Assembly: GCA_032718475.1 (NCBI GenBank)
Contig: JAUCBJ010008526.1
Coordinates: 36,797 to 100,796 of the forward strand
Length of the DNA: 64,000 nucleotides
Direction of reading: 5' to 3'
Origin: Nemertoderma westbladi
Taxonomy: Eukaryota > Xenacoelomorpha > Nemertodermatida > Nemertodermatidae
Position numbers and translations under genes: made by a program. Positions 62,720-64,000 of the stretch are shown in pieces; the stretch's first letter is position 1; each line of letters starts with the position of its first letter. The notes beneath the pieces are model-generated. The model did not search any database, was not told the origin of the DNA, and saw nothing but the letters and a program-made list of their open reading frames with translations.

Positions 62720-63075
62720 TTAAACCAACTGAATGACCAACCGATCGACCTACCAACTGACCAATCGACTGGTTGACCGACTGACCAACCAACTCACCAA
62801 CCTACCGACCGACCAACGACTGACCAACCAATCAACCGACCAACCCCACTGACTGACCAACTGACTGACCGACCAACCAACTGACCAACCTACTGACCGA
62901 CCAACCGACAAACCAATCAACCGACCAACCTACCAACAACTGACTGACCAACCAACCACACAACTGACTGACTGACCAACCAACCGACTAACTGAGCAAC
63001 TGACTGACTGACAGATCGACTGACCAACTGACCGATCGACCAACCAACCAACTGACCAATCGATTGACCGACTGT
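62720..63075. repeat. 4-bp-periodic simple repeat
   Basis: About 350 bp made of tetranucleotide words GACC, AACC, GACT, AACT, GATC in irregular order, with a dominant 4-bp period (and 8-16 bp super-periods). Long minus ORFs (SVGWLVG-type peptides) are artefacts of it. Confidence 0.85.
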
Positions 63076-64000
63076 TTGCCTGCCAGCTACGAATGTTAGA
63101 ATACCACCCGCTCCACCTTCCCCTGACAACCGCCACCATTACACAACCACCAGCATTCAGCAATATGGCTGGCTATATTAGCCCAGGAAATTCTGTAATA
63201 TGGCACTTTGCCCGCTCAAAAGTCTGTCTTTTTATTGATTTTAATCCTTTACTAACTTGCAAAATCTTAGCACGTGTTAACCTTTTCCCGAATGAAATTT
63301 TTTTCTGTGGTTACCTTTACGCCTCATTGGTAGTCTTTTATCACAAAAAAAATTAAAATTAAAAAATTATTATATCCAACTCGTATTTATTGAATGTGTC
63401 ACATAAGATACACTATCTAAAAAAATATGTAGTTAAAACCAACATAGTTTAAAGGCTGTATAAAAGGATTTTCTCATGTCCCTGACTACTTGTTACGTCA
63501 CAATAAAGGGGTATAATGGGAATCTACGTATTGTTTTATTTTTATTAATTTTGGACCATTTTAGTTAAATCCTCCTTTTTAGAAAACGCTGCTACTATAA
63601 AACGATCCGACACCTGTTTGATAATTTGTCGCTTTTGTGTTGGTTCACACTAATTTTACGTCGATAATAAATATTCAAGACCAAGATTCAGCTTAATCTG
63701 ATGAAAATCAGAAAATCATAGACACTTTCAGATATTCTGCCCTCTAGCGGCAGAAAATCTAGATGCAGACCGAAGAACTGCAGACCAATTACCGTCCCCA
63801 CTGTGTTCTAGTAAATATCTCACAAGTTTCGTTTTGAACGAATCATAAATGTTGACGGGGGGGGGGGGGGGGGGGGGGGGACTGGACGCAAATCCCGTCT
63901 TGGCGAATTAATATCCCGCCCCGCCTCAATGTTAAATTCTCAATTTAGGGAAAGGAGCAGGTTACAGTGGAACGTTATTTAAACAAAACAATAAACTAAA
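63076..64000. other. Right end of window: AT-rich DNA, poly(G) and dispersed repeat
   Basis: A 23-G run lies at 63858-63880. The segment 63846-63998 is copy 2 of the dispersed repeat also found at 10283-10407 (shared GGAAAGGAGCAGGTTACAGTGG and ACAATAAAC). An 87-codon frame at 63093-63356 has no recognisable features. No gene is supported. Confidence 0.55.

Noticed and set aside
62917-63163. Minus-strand ORFs rich in Ser/Val/Gly/Trp
   Set aside because: Product of the 4-bp-periodic simple repeat.

Overview
The window is animal (metazoan) nuclear DNA, AT-rich by eye and dominated by repeats. Evidence for a eukaryote: spliced genes with GT..AG introns, an MRP-type ABC transporter, a ZNF318-like zinc-finger gene, APE-type non-LTR and BEL/Pao LTR retroelements, a tRNA-derived SINE, and four large minisatellite or satellite arrays. 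An invertebrate is most likely, because BEL/Pao elements occur alongside long, repeat-filled introns. I could not narrow the taxon from sequence alone.

Layout. 1-10121 (+): the last three exons of an ABCC/MRP1-like transporter (second nucleotide-binding domain). They are separated by introns filled with a 34-bp minisatellite, a very long pyrimidine/poly(C) tract at a splice acceptor, and an inverted-repeat transposon carrying a 5'-truncated non-LTR retroelement. 11.0-19.4 kb: a 19-bp tandem array of about 440 copies with recent 1,139-bp and 1,861-bp block duplications. 19.86-26.72 kb: about 120 copies of a 53-bp satellite enclosed by about 110-bp terminal inverted repeats, i.e. a satellite inside a transposon. 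27.1-29.6 kb: a 25-bp array. 29.6-34 kb: intergenic, with inverted-repeat elements and one weak ORF.

34.08-45.72 kb: a young BEL/Pao LTR element with a GTGGG target duplication and near-identical LTRs. It has Gag and protease, but RT, most of RNase H and integrase are missing or unrecognisable. Its 5' LTR carries a later 900-bp DNA transposon. 45.9-48 kb: a SINE, a 15-bp array, and an inverted-repeat (Mutator-like?) element inserted in that array with a 9-bp target duplication.

49.16-62.14 kb (-): a multi-exon ZNF318-like gene of at least 2,436 codons. It has a 5.2-kb exon with two matrin/U1-type C2H2 fingers, plus flanking exons whose splice phases all agree. Its last intron holds a second, longer copy of the non-LTR family. 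62.7-64 kb: simple repeats and poly(G).

The two host genes have no evident functional link and may converge on the repeat-rich interval. Most biological interest lies in the nested mobile elements and in how satellites grew within or beside them. All boundaries were read by eye; no alignment or database search was run.
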